Of a stretch of DNA of 48,810 bases, positions 23,995 to 32,476 are shown one piece after another. The first letter of the stretch is position 1; the number at the start of each line of letters is the position of its first letter. A model generated the notes under the pieces. It was not told where the DNA came from. It worked only from the letters and a program-made list of their open reading frames with translations, and searched no databases. The stretch is taken from NCBI GenBank assembly GCA_047605445.1, contig JASGFP010000010.1:1-48810 (forward strand), given 5' to 3'. Source of the stretch: JAJXWB01 sp047605445. GTDB lineage: Bacteria; Pseudomonadota; Alphaproteobacteria; Rhizobiales; Beijerinckiaceae. The translations under genes and the position numbers were made by a program.

Positions 23995-24522
23995 TCACAT
24001 TTCGTGACCCTTCTTTTTCATCTCTTCGCGCACGCGCGCCATCATGTCCTGCGAAATCTGCTGCTGCCAGCTTTGCATCGACACATAGAGCGCGTTGAGG
24101 ACGAGCGGCTGCTGCTCGACATATCTCTTGCCGCTGGCGCTCTTGAAGAAGGCGGACACGTCCTTGAGCTCCTGCTCGCTCATGCGTTCCGCATAGAGAC
24201 GCGCGGCCGTATCGACCATCTGGTCGACGCGCTTGTCGAATTCCGGCTTGATCTGCTCCATCACACCGTTGAGATCCTTGATCAGGTCCGGGCGCGTCTG
24301 GGTCAGGCGCGTGCCGATCTGGTCGAGAAACTGCGGAATGACGATGGCGAAGGAGCGCGACACGCCGGAATCGACGACGATATCCTTGGCGAGCGCGAGC
24401 TGGGCTGCGGTCGGCGCGCCGACGGCGGGCGCTGCGGCAGGCGCATTGGTCTGGGCGAAGGCCGGCGCAGCCGCGAGCAGCGCGACGAAGCCGAGGGCGC
24501 GGGCGAAAGTTCTGGCGGACAC
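23995..24522 (-). CDS. DUF2059 exported protein
   Basis: A 175-residue protein with a signal peptide (cleaved near FAQ, residue 23), a Pro/Ala linker, and the DUF2059 domain from about residue 65. Landmarks are MVDTAARLYAERMSEQELKDVSAFFKSASGKRYVEQQP. The start is GTG at 24522: AGGAG stands 6 bases before it and the signal peptide begins there, although the frame is open upstream. It lies between rpiA and gor on one strand. The function of DUF2059 is unknown. Confidence 0.88.
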   Translation of the reverse strand: MSARTFARALGFVALLAAAPAFAQTNAPAAAPAVGAPTAAQLALAKDIVVDSGVSRSFAIVIPQFLDQIGTRLTQTRPDLIKDLNGVMEQIKPEFDKRVDQMVDTAARLYAERMSEQELKDVSAFFKSASGKRYVEQQPLVLNALYVSMQSWQQQISQDMMARVREEMKKKGHEM

Positions 24523-24565
24523 TTTGTTCTCCTGGTTGGCCGGAGGCGCGTAAATCTCGTTGTGG

Positions 24566-25285
24566 TCAGTCGGGCGCGCCGATGAGGCGGACGCCGTCGC
24601 ACCCGGCAATGACAATAGCGGTCGCCAGCCCGATGAACAGGCCGTGCTCCACCACGCCGGGAATGGCGACAAGGCTGGCGGCGAGGCGTTCGGGATCGGA
24701 AATCGCGCCCAGCGCGCAATCGAAGATGCAATGGCCGCCATCGGTGACGAAAGCATGGCCGTCCGCGCCCGCGCGCAGCGCGACTCCGCCCGCGAGCCCG
24801 CAATCGGCGATCGCGCGGACGATGTGGCGGCGCGTCGATTCCATGCCGAAGCGGTCGACCTCGACCGGTAGCGGGAAACGGCCGAGCGCAGCGACTTCCT
24901 TCGAGGCGTCGGTGATGACGACCATGCGGGCCGAGGCCGCCGCAACGATTTTTTCGCGCAGCAGCGCCCCGCCGCCGCCCTTGATCAGGCGCAACTTCGA
25001 ATCGAATTCGTCCGCGCCGTCGACGGTCAGATCGAGTTCGGGCGTTTCTTCGAGTGTGGAGAGCCGGATGCCGAGAGCCTGCGCCTGCGCGCGGGTGCGC
25101 TCCGATGTCGGGACGCCGACCACATCGAGCCCATCGCGGACCATGCCGCCGAGAATGTCGACGAAAAAGGCGGCGGTGGAGCCGGTGCCGAGGCCGAGCC
25201 GCATGCCCGGCCGCACGAATTCCGCGGCGCGGGCGGCTGCGCGGCGCTTGGCTTCGTCCTGTGAAATCTGGGCGGAGGCGTTCAT
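24566..25285 (-). CDS. rpiA: Ribose-5-phosphate isomerase A
   Basis: Interconverts ribose 5-phosphate and ribulose 5-phosphate in the non-oxidative pentose phosphate pathway. Motifs are complete: LGLGTGSTAAFF, LTVDGADEFD, KGGGGALLREKIVA (with the catalytic Glu) and FVTDGGHCIFD. About 239 residues. Two ATGs lie two codons apart; the inner one at 25285 is preferred because GGGAT sits before it. It is followed by the DUF2059 and gor genes on the same strand. Confidence 0.95.
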   Translation of the reverse strand: MNASAQISQDEAKRRAAARAAEFVRPGMRLGLGTGSTAAFFVDILGGMVRDGLDVVGVPTSERTRAQAQALGIRLSTLEETPELDLTVDGADEFDSKLRLIKGGGGALLREKIVAAASARMVVITDASKEVAALGRFPLPVEVDRFGMESTRRHIVRAIADCGLAGGVALRAGADGHAFVTDGGHCIFDCALGAISDPERLAASLVAIPGVVEHGLFIGLATAIVIAGCDGVRLIGAPD

Positions 25286-25353
25286 TGTCATCCCGCGCTG
25301 GAACAGGCGCGGGATAAAGGCTCACGCGTCAAAACGCAATCAGGGCGACGGCG

Positions 25354-25725
25354 TCAGCGCGAGGGCGGGGTGCAGACGACGGAATCGTTGAGGACGTAGC
25401 AGATCGACATGGCGCCGGAGCGCAGGTCGACACGGAATACGCCGCCTTCGCGCTCGTGGCGTGAGGCGACGAGGCCGTATTCGCTCTGCTGCATGGCGGT
25501 CGCGCCTTCGCCCGGCGGATAGCAGAGGGTGGCGCCGACCGAGCCTTCCTTGAGGCCGTACTGGCAGGCGCCGATCTCGCCGGTCGCCTTGTCCAGCCGG
25601 TAGACGCGGTTGAGGTCGGTCTCGGGCGCGGCGAGAAAATCGTAGTTGGAGGCCGCGAATGCGGCGGCGGAAGCGCTGGCCAGAAGCGCGAGCGCGGCGA
25701 AGATGCGGAGGAAAAAGCGATTCAT
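25354..25725 (-). CDS. Small exported protein, 123 residues
   Basis: A signal peptide runs to about AFAA (residue 25). The mature part begins SNYDFLAAPETDLNRVYRLDKATGEIGACQYG and ends SICYVLNDSVVCTPPSR, with four cysteines. The repeating pattern of a short beta-rich unit (YRLDKATGEIGACQYG, FRVDLRSGAMSICYV) suggests two propeller-like or hairpin strands. It is conserved-looking for Hyphomicrobiales, but I cannot assign a role. It is divergent from gph. Confidence 0.7.
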   Translation of the reverse strand: MNRFFLRIFAALALLASASAAAFAASNYDFLAAPETDLNRVYRLDKATGEIGACQYGLKEGSVGATLCYPPGEGATAMQQSEYGLVASRHEREGGVFRVDLRSGAMSICYVLNDSVVCTPPSR

Positions 25726-25839
25726 GACGGCCTTCGAGCGGGAGCCCGGAGCAAACCAGCACGAACATGGTTAACAATGTGTTGACGTCGGCGCGCGCGC
25801 CGCCTTGCCCACGCGCCCGTTCCGGCATAGGTCCGCGCC

Positions 25840-26529
25840 ATGAACTCACGGAAACTTCTGGTCTTCGACCTCGATGGCACGCTGGCCGAAACCGCCGGCG
25901 ACCTGATCGGCACGCTCAATTTCATCCTGGCGCGCGAGGGGATCGCCCCGATCGACCTCGCCCAGGCCCGTTTCATGCTGGGGGCAGGCGCCAAGGCCCT
26001 GATCCAGCGTGGCTATGCGGCGCAGAACGCGCCCTTGGGGCCAGCGAAGCTGCAACAATTGTTCGGCGATTTCCTTGCCCATTATGAGGCGCATATCGCC
26101 GACGAAAGCTTCCTGTTTCCCGGAGTCGTCGAAGCGCTCGACCGGTTCGAGGCGGCAGGCTGGGACTTCGCCGTCTGCACCAACAAGATCGAGGCGCCGG
26201 CGCGCAAGCTGCTGGAGGCGCTGGGCGTCGCCGGCCGCTTCCGCGTCATCGTCGGGCAGGACACGTTCGGCGTCGCCAAGCCCGATCCGCGCGTGCTGGA
26301 ACAGACCATCTCGACGGCCGGCGGAACGCCTGCCGCCTCGATCATGGTGGGGGATTCGCGCACGGACATCGACACGGCGAAACGCCTCGGCATTCCCTGC
26401 GTGGCCGTTGATTTCGGCTATACCGACGTCCCTGTCGACCAGCTCGGGCCGGACCGCGTGATCTCGCATTTCGATCAATTGTGGGACGCTGTAAGCGCAT
26501 TGACGGCGCATGCCGCAGATCGCGCTTGA
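25840..26529 (+). CDS. gph: Phosphoglycolate phosphatase-like HAD hydrolase
   Basis: A 229-residue HAD-superfamily phosphatase. Motif I is VFDLDGTLAET (nucleophile D10, acid D12), motif II is CTNK (about residue 109), motif III is the Lys in GVAKPDP, and motif IV is MVGDSRTDID. The cap sequence fits Gph, which removes 2-phosphoglycolate formed by Rubisco oxygenation or DNA repair. Related HAD enzymes can be promiscuous. A predicted tRNA promoter overlaps its stop codon. Confidence 0.88.
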   Translation: MNSRKLLVFDLDGTLAETAGDLIGTLNFILAREGIAPIDLAQARFMLGAGAKALIQRGYAAQNAPLGPAKLQQLFGDFLAHYEAHIADESFLFPGVVEALDRFEAAGWDFAVCTNKIEAPARKLLEALGVAGRFRVIVGQDTFGVAKPDPRVLEQTISTAGGTPAASIMVGDSRTDIDTAKRLGIPCVAVDFGYTDVPVDQLGPDRVISHFDQLWDAVSALTAHAADRA

Positions 26530-26555
26530 CGCGCCCCGCCCCGCCCGCCTAAACC
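26526..26555 (+). promoter_or_regulatory. Sigma-70-type promoter for tRNA-Val
   Basis: TTGACG (26526-26531) and TAAACC (26550-26555) are separated by 18 bases. The start would be near 26562, about 19 bases before the tRNA. The -35 overlaps the gph stop codon. Confidence 0.5.
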
Positions 26556-26580
26556 GTGCGCCACTCGGCCAAGGGCCAGA

Positions 26581-26655
26581 GGGCGCGTAGCTCAGCGGGA
26601 GAGCACTCCCTTCACACGGGAGGGGTCACAGGTTCAATCCCTGTCGCGCCCACCA
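26581..26655 (+). tRNA. tRNA-Val (anticodon CAC)
   Basis: A complete cloverleaf. The 7-bp acceptor stem GGGCGCG pairs with CGCGCCC at 26645-26651. The D arm is GCTCAGCGGGAGAGC, the anticodon stem CTCCC/GGGAG carries loop TTCACAC (anticodon CAC, reads GUG), and the T arm contains GGTTCAATCC. The 3' CCA is encoded (26653-26655). It lies alone between gph and the two-component system. Confidence 0.96.
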
Positions 26656-27090
26656 TTAAAATCAAGATCTGGAGCATCGAACCGCATCGCGGCGCGGACT
26701 TATGCGCGCCACTCCATAGCGGGCCGAACCGGCAAACGCGGTTCGCCGGCTGGCGGATGACGAGGAGATGGGAAGGCCCGAAAATGAAAAGGCGCAGCCC
26801 GCGAGAGGGTTAACGCGGGCTGCGCCAACGTTCCGCGACCATCGGCGCGATCACGAAACGAAATGTGCGCCGCCAGGCGGCGCTTGCGTTCGGCGGAAAA
26901 TCCTTAAGCGGATGATTTCACTACCGAACACCATCCTTATCGCGCGCCGGCTTCTCAGCGGTTTGTCTGTCCGCGGCGCTTCTTGTCTGAAGTGTGTCTG
27001 AGATTCCGGGCGTCCGAAGAATTCGGTCGACAGGCCCGTCGGGGCGTGGCTTGGCTGCTGCAGACCGCTGCAACGAAACGATTCCTCGCC
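26656..27090. other. Non-coding region with two strong hairpins
   Basis: 435 bp between tRNA-Val and the response regulator. It holds the hairpin at 26791-26826 and a near-perfect short palindrome at 26867-26883 (GCGCCGCC, A, GGCGGCGC). No credible protein is seen. The promoter of the two-component operon should lie in its right part. Confidence 0.5.
26791..26826 (-). terminator. Orphan terminator-like hairpin pointing left
   Basis: A perfect 13-bp stem (GGCGCAGCCCGCG with CGCGGGCTGCGCC) has a 10-base loop. On the minus strand it is followed by TTTTCATTTT, the form of an intrinsic terminator, yet no minus-strand gene precedes it. On the plus strand it is preceded by A-runs and has no U-tract. 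Confidence 0.6.
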
Positions 27091-27810
27091 GTGACCGACG
27101 CCGCTTCCGTATTGCTGGTTGAGGACGACGCCGAGATCGGCGCGCTCATCTCGCGCTATCTCGGCGCAAACCAGATTTCCGTCACCTCGGTCGCCAATGG
27201 GGCGGCGATGGACGAGGCGCTGTCGCAAGCCGCTTACGATCTCGTGCTGCTCGATCTCAACCTGCCCGGCGAGGACGGCCTGTCGATCTGCCGGCGGCTG
27301 CGGCGCGAAAGCGGCATACCGATCGTGATCGTCACTGCGCAGGGCGAGGATGTGGACAAGATCGTCGGGCTCGAGATGGGCGCCGACGATTATGTCTCCA
27401 AGCCCTTCAATCCGCGCGAATTGCTCGCCCGAATCCGTGCGGTTCTGCGCCGCGCCGCAGGCTTGCAGCCCGGCGCCGCAGAGGGCGCGCGCCAGATCTA
27501 TCGCTTCGCGGGCTGGCGCGTCGACGTCACCGCGCGCGAGGTCGTCGCGCCGTCCGGCTCGCGGATCGCCATGACGGCGGCGGAGTTCGATCTTCTCTAC
27601 GCGCTGTGCGAGCACCCTAACCGCGTGCTGACGCGCGACCAGTTGATCGGGCTGACGCACGGGCCGGTCGAAGGGCCGCACGAGCGCTCGATCGACACGC
27701 TGATCAGCCGCCTGCGCCAGAAAATGGAAAGCGACCTGCGCAGCCCGCGGCTGATCCAGACGATCCGCTCCGAGGGCTACATGTTTTCCGCGCAGGTGAC
27801 GCGGCGATGA
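27091..27810 (+). CDS. OmpR-family response regulator
   Basis: A 239-residue regulator: a receiver domain with acidic residues E11-D12-D13, phosphoacceptor D55 (VLLDLNLPGEDG) and the conserved Lys in YVSKPFNP, then a winged-helix OmpR DNA-binding domain (about 135-235; LTRDQLIGLTHG, RSIDTLISRLRQKME). The start is taken at GTG 27091, giving the standard N-terminus, though no strong ribosome site is visible and the frame opens upstream. It overlaps the kinase start by 4 bases (ATGA). Targets are unknown. Confidence 0.92.
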   Translation: MTDAASVLLVEDDAEIGALISRYLGANQISVTSVANGAAMDEALSQAAYDLVLLDLNLPGEDGLSICRRLRRESGIPIVIVTAQGEDVDKIVGLEMGADDYVSKPFNPRELLARIRAVLRRAAGLQPGAAEGARQIYRFAGWRVDVTAREVVAPSGSRIAMTAAEFDLLYALCEHPNRVLTRDQLIGLTHGPVEGPHERSIDTLISRLRQKMESDLRSPRLIQTIRSEGYMFSAQVTRR

Positions 27811-29174
27811 ACCGCCTTGGGCGCTGGCTGCGGCCCGACAGCCTCGCCGCCCAGATCGCGCTCGTTCTGTTCGTCGCCATCGCGCTGTTTCAGATCGTCG
27901 TGACCTCCGCCTATTTCATCACCGCGCCCCCGCCGCGTCCCGATGTCGTCGAACCCGCCGAGATCGTCGCCAGCGCCGTCACGGCGATCGACCTCGCCGC
28001 GCCGGAGCGACGGACCGCGACAATCGCCGAGCTCGGGCGCGCCGCGCCATGGCTGAAGTTCGTCCTGACCGACAAGGCGCCGGCGGGCAGCCAGATCGCA
28101 CCCGATTCCGGCGCCGGCAACCTGGTGCGCAACAGGCTGTGGCCCGGCGCGGTCGTGCGTACGCCACGCGAGAAAATGGCCCTGCCCGACAGCGATTTCG
28201 CGATCGAGTTGCGCAAGGGCGGATATCTGGTCGTCGCGATTCTCGAGCCGCGCCGCTCGCAGGCGCTCGAGAAGGAGCGGCGCGGCGTGGACGAGTGGCG
28301 TCCTGTGATGTCGCGCAATCTCGAAAGCTCGGCGGCGCTGTTTCTCGTCTCTGCGCTGCTGCTCACCATCTGGCTGACGCTCGCGGTCATCGCGCCGCTC
28401 TACCGGCTCGTGCGCCAAGCCGAAAAGCTCCCGCTCGACCGCGGCCGCACCGATCCGATCAAGGAGACGGGACCGCGGGAAATGCGGGAATTGTCGCGCG
28501 CACTGAACCGGATGCAGCGGCGCATCAGCTCCATGATAGAATCGCGATCCCGCGCGCTCGCCGCCATCAGCCACGATCTGCGCACCATCATCACGCGCAT
28601 GCGTCTGCGCACGGAATTCATCACGGACGACGCGTTGAAGGCGAAGATGCAGAAGGACGTGGAGACCATGGATTCCATGCTCCACAAGAATCTCGTCTAT
28701 CTGCGCGGCGAGCAGTCGGACGCGGGCGTCAGCCTGATCGACCTCGACAGCGTGCTGCAGACCATCGCCGACGAATTCGCCGATCTCGGCCACGACGTCT
28801 CCTATTCCGGCGGAAAGCATCAGACGGTCTACGGCTCCATCGACGAGATGCAGCGCCTGTTCTCCAACCTCGTGGAGAATGCAGTGACACACGGCCAGCA
28901 TGTCGTCGTCAGCGCCAGCGCGCCGCGCGACGGCTTCATCGTGGTGGATGTCGCCGACGATGGGCCGGGCATCGCGGAGGACAAGAAGGAGCAATTGCTC
29001 GAACCATTCGTGCGCGGCGAGCCCGCGCGCACGGTGGACGAAAAAGGCGGCTTCGGTCTCGGCCTCTCCATCGTCGCCTCGCTGACCGAAAAGGCGGGCG
29101 GCAAGCTGCAATTGCTCGACCGCGCGCCGCGCGGCCTCGTCGCCCGCGTCGCCCTGCCCGCCGCTTTCAGTTGA
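27807..29174 (+). CDS. EnvZ-type sensor histidine kinase
   Basis: A 455-residue inner-membrane kinase paired with the upstream OmpR regulator. Membrane helices at about 15-38 and 175-197 bracket a periplasmic sensor of about 135 residues. HAMP follows (198-250), then the phospho-accepting H256 in LAAISHDLRTIITRMRLRTEF. The ATPase shows the N-box NLVENAVTHG, G1 DVADDGPGIAED and G2 GFGLGLSI. The H-box has HDLRTI in place of the common HDLRTPL, as in several alphaproteobacterial EnvZ-like kinases. Signal unknown. Confidence 0.92.
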   Translation: MNRLGRWLRPDSLAAQIALVLFVAIALFQIVVTSAYFITAPPPRPDVVEPAEIVASAVTAIDLAAPERRTATIAELGRAAPWLKFVLTDKAPAGSQIAPDSGAGNLVRNRLWPGAVVRTPREKMALPDSDFAIELRKGGYLVVAILEPRRSQALEKERRGVDEWRPVMSRNLESSAALFLVSALLLTIWLTLAVIAPLYRLVRQAEKLPLDRGRTDPIKETGPREMRELSRALNRMQRRISSMIESRSRALAAISHDLRTIITRMRLRTEFITDDALKAKMQKDVETMDSMLHKNLVYLRGEQSDAGVSLIDLDSVLQTIADEFADLGHDVSYSGGKHQTVYGSIDEMQRLFSNLVENAVTHGQHVVVSASAPRDGFIVVDVADDGPGIAEDKKEQLLEPFVRGEPARTVDEKGGFGLGLSIVASLTEKAGGKLQLLDRAPRGLVARVALPAAFS

Positions 29175-29205
29175 ACTGACGCTCGCCCCCGTGCGAAACG
29201 AGGGC

Positions 29206-30009
29206 ATGACAAAACGCTTCTTCGAGCTGCGCGGCTCGCACAATCCGCATCGCTGGAACCTCCCGCTGAACCCGAGCGTCTGCGTCGGCCCGCCCGAGGC
29301 CATGTTCATGTATGGGGGCGTCGGGCTCGCCGCCTCGATCGAGGCGCTGGAGCGCACCTGCGAGCGGCCGGTGGTCTGGGCGACGGCGCAATATCTGTCG
29401 TTCGCGCGGCCGCCGTCGGTGCTCGATCTCGACGTGCGAATTTTCTACAAGGGCCGCCACACGACGCAGGCGCGCGTGTCCGGCCATGTCGGCGAGGCCG
29501 AAATCATCACCGTTTCCGCCGCGCTCGGCGACCGACCGGACGGCGCGGCGCATCAATGGGCGCAAATGCCGGCCGTACCGCGCCCGGAAGAGTGCGAGCG
29601 CGTCCAGCTTTGGCCCGACCACGGCGAAAACTACAATCGCCGCGTCGAATTGCGGATGCCGAAAGGCGCGCTGCGCCGCGACGGAACGCCCTCCCCCGAT
29701 GGACGCCTCGCGCTGTGGGCGCGCACGGTCGAGGAATACGAGATGAGCGCCAGCATGCTGGCGATCTTTGCGGACTACGTGCCCTCGGCGATCGGCCCGG
29801 CGCTGGGCGAAGCCAATTCCGGCTCATCCTCGCTCGACAACACACTTCGCGTGCGAAAAGTCGCGCCGACGCGCTGGGTGTTCTGCGACATCACGGTCAC
29901 CGGCCTGAACGCAGGCTTCGCGCATGGCGACATGCGGCTGTTTTCCGAGGGCGGCGAACTGATGGCGACGGCGAGCCAGTCGATGGTGGTGCGGAGCAGA
30001 ACCGCGTAG
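29206..30009 (+). CDS. Acyl-CoA thioesterase, double hot-dog
   Basis: About 267 residues with two hot-dog-fold halves, the TesB-like arrangement. It begins FFELRGSHNPHRWNLPLNPSVCVGPPEAMFMYGGVGLAASIEALE, followed by WATAQYLSFARPPSVLDLDVRIFYKGRHTTQARVSG, characteristic of this thioesterase group. It would cleave acyl-CoA thioesters in the cytoplasm. The start is uncertain between GTG 29191 and ATG 29206; the latter matches family N-termini. It follows the kinase by 31 bp on the same strand and may be read through from it. Confidence 0.82.
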   Translation: MTKRFFELRGSHNPHRWNLPLNPSVCVGPPEAMFMYGGVGLAASIEALERTCERPVVWATAQYLSFARPPSVLDLDVRIFYKGRHTTQARVSGHVGEAEIITVSAALGDRPDGAAHQWAQMPAVPRPEECERVQLWPDHGENYNRRVELRMPKGALRRDGTPSPDGRLALWARTVEEYEMSASMLAIFADYVPSAIGPALGEANSGSSSLDNTLRVRKVAPTRWVFCDITVTGLNAGFAHGDMRLFSEGGELMATASQSMVVRSRTA

Positions 30010-30019
30010 TTCGCCAGTA

Positions 30020-30514
30020 TCAGCCGGCGATCGCAGCGCTCCGCCGAATTCGCGTCACGGCCAGCGCGCCAGCCGCGACGAAAACAGCCAAGCATATCGC
30101 CTGGGCGATCAGGAACGGCGGCTCGGATTGCGTGGGCGCGAGAGGCTGCAGAAAGGCCAGCTTCTGGAAGGCCTGAACGATCGCGACGAAGACATCGAGG
30201 TAGAGCGTGGCGACCGCCGCGATGACGAAGATCGCGCGCCACGCGCCCTGGACGTGTCCGACGACATAGGCGTAAGCCGCAATGGCGGTCAGAGCGAGAG
30301 ACAGAAGGCCGATTGCACGCGCCGGATCAAAGCCGGGAGGCGGCAGGGGAAAGCCCGTGAGACTCGTCAAGGCGGCGAGAACGAGGAAGGCCAGCGTCAG
30401 GCGACGCGGCGCCCTGCCCCCGAACATGGCGAAGAGCAACGCGACGCCAACCGGGATTTCGAGCAGGCTCAGGATGACATGCAGATCGAGCAGAGCGCCT
30501 GTAAACGACGACAT
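30020..30514 (-). CDS. Small integral membrane protein, unknown
   Basis: A 164-residue protein with about five membrane helices (residues near 8-30, 38-56, 66-90, 92-118 and 134-155). It begins MSSFTGALLDLHVILSLLEIPVGVALLFAMFGGR. There are few polar residues and no cofactor motif. AAGGGGA lies ahead of the ATG. It is convergent with the thioesterase gene, with 10 bp between stops. I do not recognise a named family. Confidence 0.7.
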   Translation of the reverse strand: MSSFTGALLDLHVILSLLEIPVGVALLFAMFGGRAPRRLTLAFLVLAALTSLTGFPLPPPGFDPARAIGLLSLALTAIAAYAYVVGHVQGAWRAIFVIAAVATLYLDVFVAIVQAFQKLAFLQPLAPTQSEPPFLIAQAICLAVFVAAGALAVTRIRRSAAIAG

Positions 30515-30600
30515 GGCCTGTTCCCCTTTCGACGCTCCGGGATAGTAGACCTTATGTGACCTTCGGTAAATTCCGGGCGTAAGCCGATCGGTCGCCGCTG

Positions 30601-32025
30601 CTAAGCGCAAACCCCCGGCTTGCTATCCTTCCACGGCCGCTCCTGCTCGAGCTGCGCCGCCAGCCGAAACAGCGTCGCCTCGTCGCCGAAGCGGCCGGCG
30701 AACATCATGCCGAGCGGCAGTCCGGCCTTGTTCCATGCGAGCGGCACGGACATGGCGGGCTGGCCGGACATGTTGAACATCGCCGTGCCGGGCATGTATT
30801 CGGCGAGCGTGGCGGAGATCGTGCCGAGATCGCCCATCGTGTCGATGACGCCGAGCTTCAGCGGCGGACGGCAGAGGGTGGGCTGCAGCAGGACATCGAC
30901 ATCGGTGAAGAATTCGGCGAGCGCGCGCGAAATGCGGAAGCCGTCGAGTTGCGCGGCGACGTAATCGACCGAGGAACGCCTGGCGGCGTTATGCGCCACC
31001 GCCAGCGTCAGCTTCTCGAATTCGTCCTCGGTCGTCTTGCGGCCGAGCTGCTGTTCGGCAAGCTGCACATTGAGCGCGGTGTTGGCGCCGGTGATGACGG
31101 ACAGCGCATCGGCCGGCGACAGGGGCAGGACCGGCGCCTTCTCGATCACCTCGTGCCCGAGCTTTTCCAGCATTTTCGCGACATCGCGCACGGCGGCGGC
31201 GATTTCCGGATCGATCGGCGCGCCAGAAGGCGCGCGATCGGTGAAGGCGATCCGCAGGCGCCCCGGCTCGCGCCGCACTTCGTCGGCGAATGCGCGCGCA
31301 TGCGGCGGCGCGTGATAAGGGCTGACGAGTTCGGGCCCCTCGATCGCATCCAGCATGGCCGCGCTGTCGCGCACGCTGATGGAGACGACGTGGCCGACCG
31401 AAAACCCGCCCCAGCCTTCGCCGCGGTCCGGGCCCATAGGCGTGCGTGCGCGCGTCGGCTTGAGGCCGAACACGCCGCAGGCCGATGCGGGAATGCGGAT
31501 CGAGCCGCCGCCGTCCGAAGCATGCGCCACGGGCAGGATGCGCGCGGCGACGGCCGCGCCTGCGCCGCCCGACGAACCGCCGGAGGAATGCTCCGTATTC
31601 CAGGGATTGCGGGTGGGGCCGTGCAGGCGCGTCTCGGTCGTCGGCATCAGGCCGAATTCGGGCGACGACGATTTGCCGAAAATCACCAGGCCCGCGTCGA
31701 GAAACCGTTGCGTCAGCGTATCGGTGTGATCGGCGACGTAATCCTTGTTGAGCGAGGCCCCGAAGGTCGTGCGCGTTCCGCTCAGCAGGTTGAGGTCTTT
31801 CAGGAGAAACGGCACGCCGCGAAATTGCCCGTCGGGCAGACCGTTCTCGATCTGCTTGCGCGCAAAATCGTAGTGCCTGACCACGACGGCGTTGAGTTGC
31901 GGATCGACCTTCTCGGTGCGCGAGATCGCCTCGTCGAGCAACTCCTCCGCGCTCGCCTGCCCGCGCCGCACGAGTTCGGCCAGCCCGACCGCGTCGAATG
32001 AATCGTAGTCCTTGAACCCAGCCAT
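30601..32025 (-). CDS. Amidase signature family enzyme
   Basis: A 474-residue amidohydrolase of the amidase signature class. The Ser-cisSer-Lys triad is visible: K76 in PFLLKDLN, S151 in the GGSSGG stretch, and nucleophile S175 in SDGGGSIRIPAS; the 24-residue spacing of the two serines is canonical. The C-terminus (TAMFNMSGQPAMSVPLAWNKAGLPLGMMFAGRFGDEATLFRLA) is also typical. GatA function is unlikely, as no gatB or gatC is adjacent. The substrate (an aliphatic, aromatic or 6-aminohexanoate-type amide) cannot be fixed. Confidence 0.92.
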   Translation of the reverse strand: MAGFKDYDSFDAVGLAELVRRGQASAEELLDEAISRTEKVDPQLNAVVVRHYDFARKQIENGLPDGQFRGVPFLLKDLNLLSGTRTTFGASLNKDYVADHTDTLTQRFLDAGLVIFGKSSSPEFGLMPTTETRLHGPTRNPWNTEHSSGGSSGGAGAAVAARILPVAHASDGGGSIRIPASACGVFGLKPTRARTPMGPDRGEGWGGFSVGHVVSISVRDSAAMLDAIEGPELVSPYHAPPHARAFADEVRREPGRLRIAFTDRAPSGAPIDPEIAAAVRDVAKMLEKLGHEVIEKAPVLPLSPADALSVITGANTALNVQLAEQQLGRKTTEDEFEKLTLAVAHNAARRSSVDYVAAQLDGFRISRALAEFFTDVDVLLQPTLCRPPLKLGVIDTMGDLGTISATLAEYMPGTAMFNMSGQPAMSVPLAWNKAGLPLGMMFAGRFGDEATLFRLAAQLEQERPWKDSKPGVCA

Positions 32026-32085
32026 GGCCGCTTCCCTCTTTGCCGCGCAGGTTAAAAGGGAAAGACGCGGCGCGCCAGCCGGGTT

Positions 32086-32400
32086 CTAACGGCAGCGCGC
32101 GGCGACGACCGCCTGAACATCGTCCATCGATGCTTCCATCTGTCCGACATTCTCGCGCAACGCGTGGCCGGTCATGCATCGCTTCATGATGGCCGTCGCC
32201 TCGCGCATGTCGCGCAGATTGGCGCGCAGGACGTTGCAGAGCGCGGAAGATCCGTAGGGGCCGCCCCTGTCGCGCGCAGCGACCGCCGAGACGAGATCGT
32301 CGGCGCGGCTCATGCCGGATGCGCATGCCGGATCCGCGGGCGCGGCGCCGGCGGCGACGGGAAGCAGACAAGCCAGGAGCAGGATTGCGATATGGCGCAT
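32086..32400 (-). CDS. Small exported protein, 104 residues
   Basis: A signal peptide (MRHIAILLLACLLPVAAGAAPA) is followed by an 82-residue mature domain with four cysteines, mostly helical: SRADDLVSAVAARDRGGPYGSSALCNVLRANLRDMREATAIMKRCM. Start 32400 has AAAGGA 8 bases upstream; the frame continues upstream without coding character. It lies 61 bp upstream of the amidase start on the same strand. Function unknown. Confidence 0.68.
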   Translation of the reverse strand: MRHIAILLLACLLPVAAGAAPADPACASGMSRADDLVSAVAARDRGGPYGSSALCNVLRANLRDMREATAIMKRCMTGHALRENVGQMEASMDDVQAVVAARCR

Positions 32401-32476
32401 GAGGACGTCCTTTCGTCGCCACTTACGCGCGGCGCGCCTCATGGCGATGCGCGAATGCGCACGCGCCTCGCGTTCA

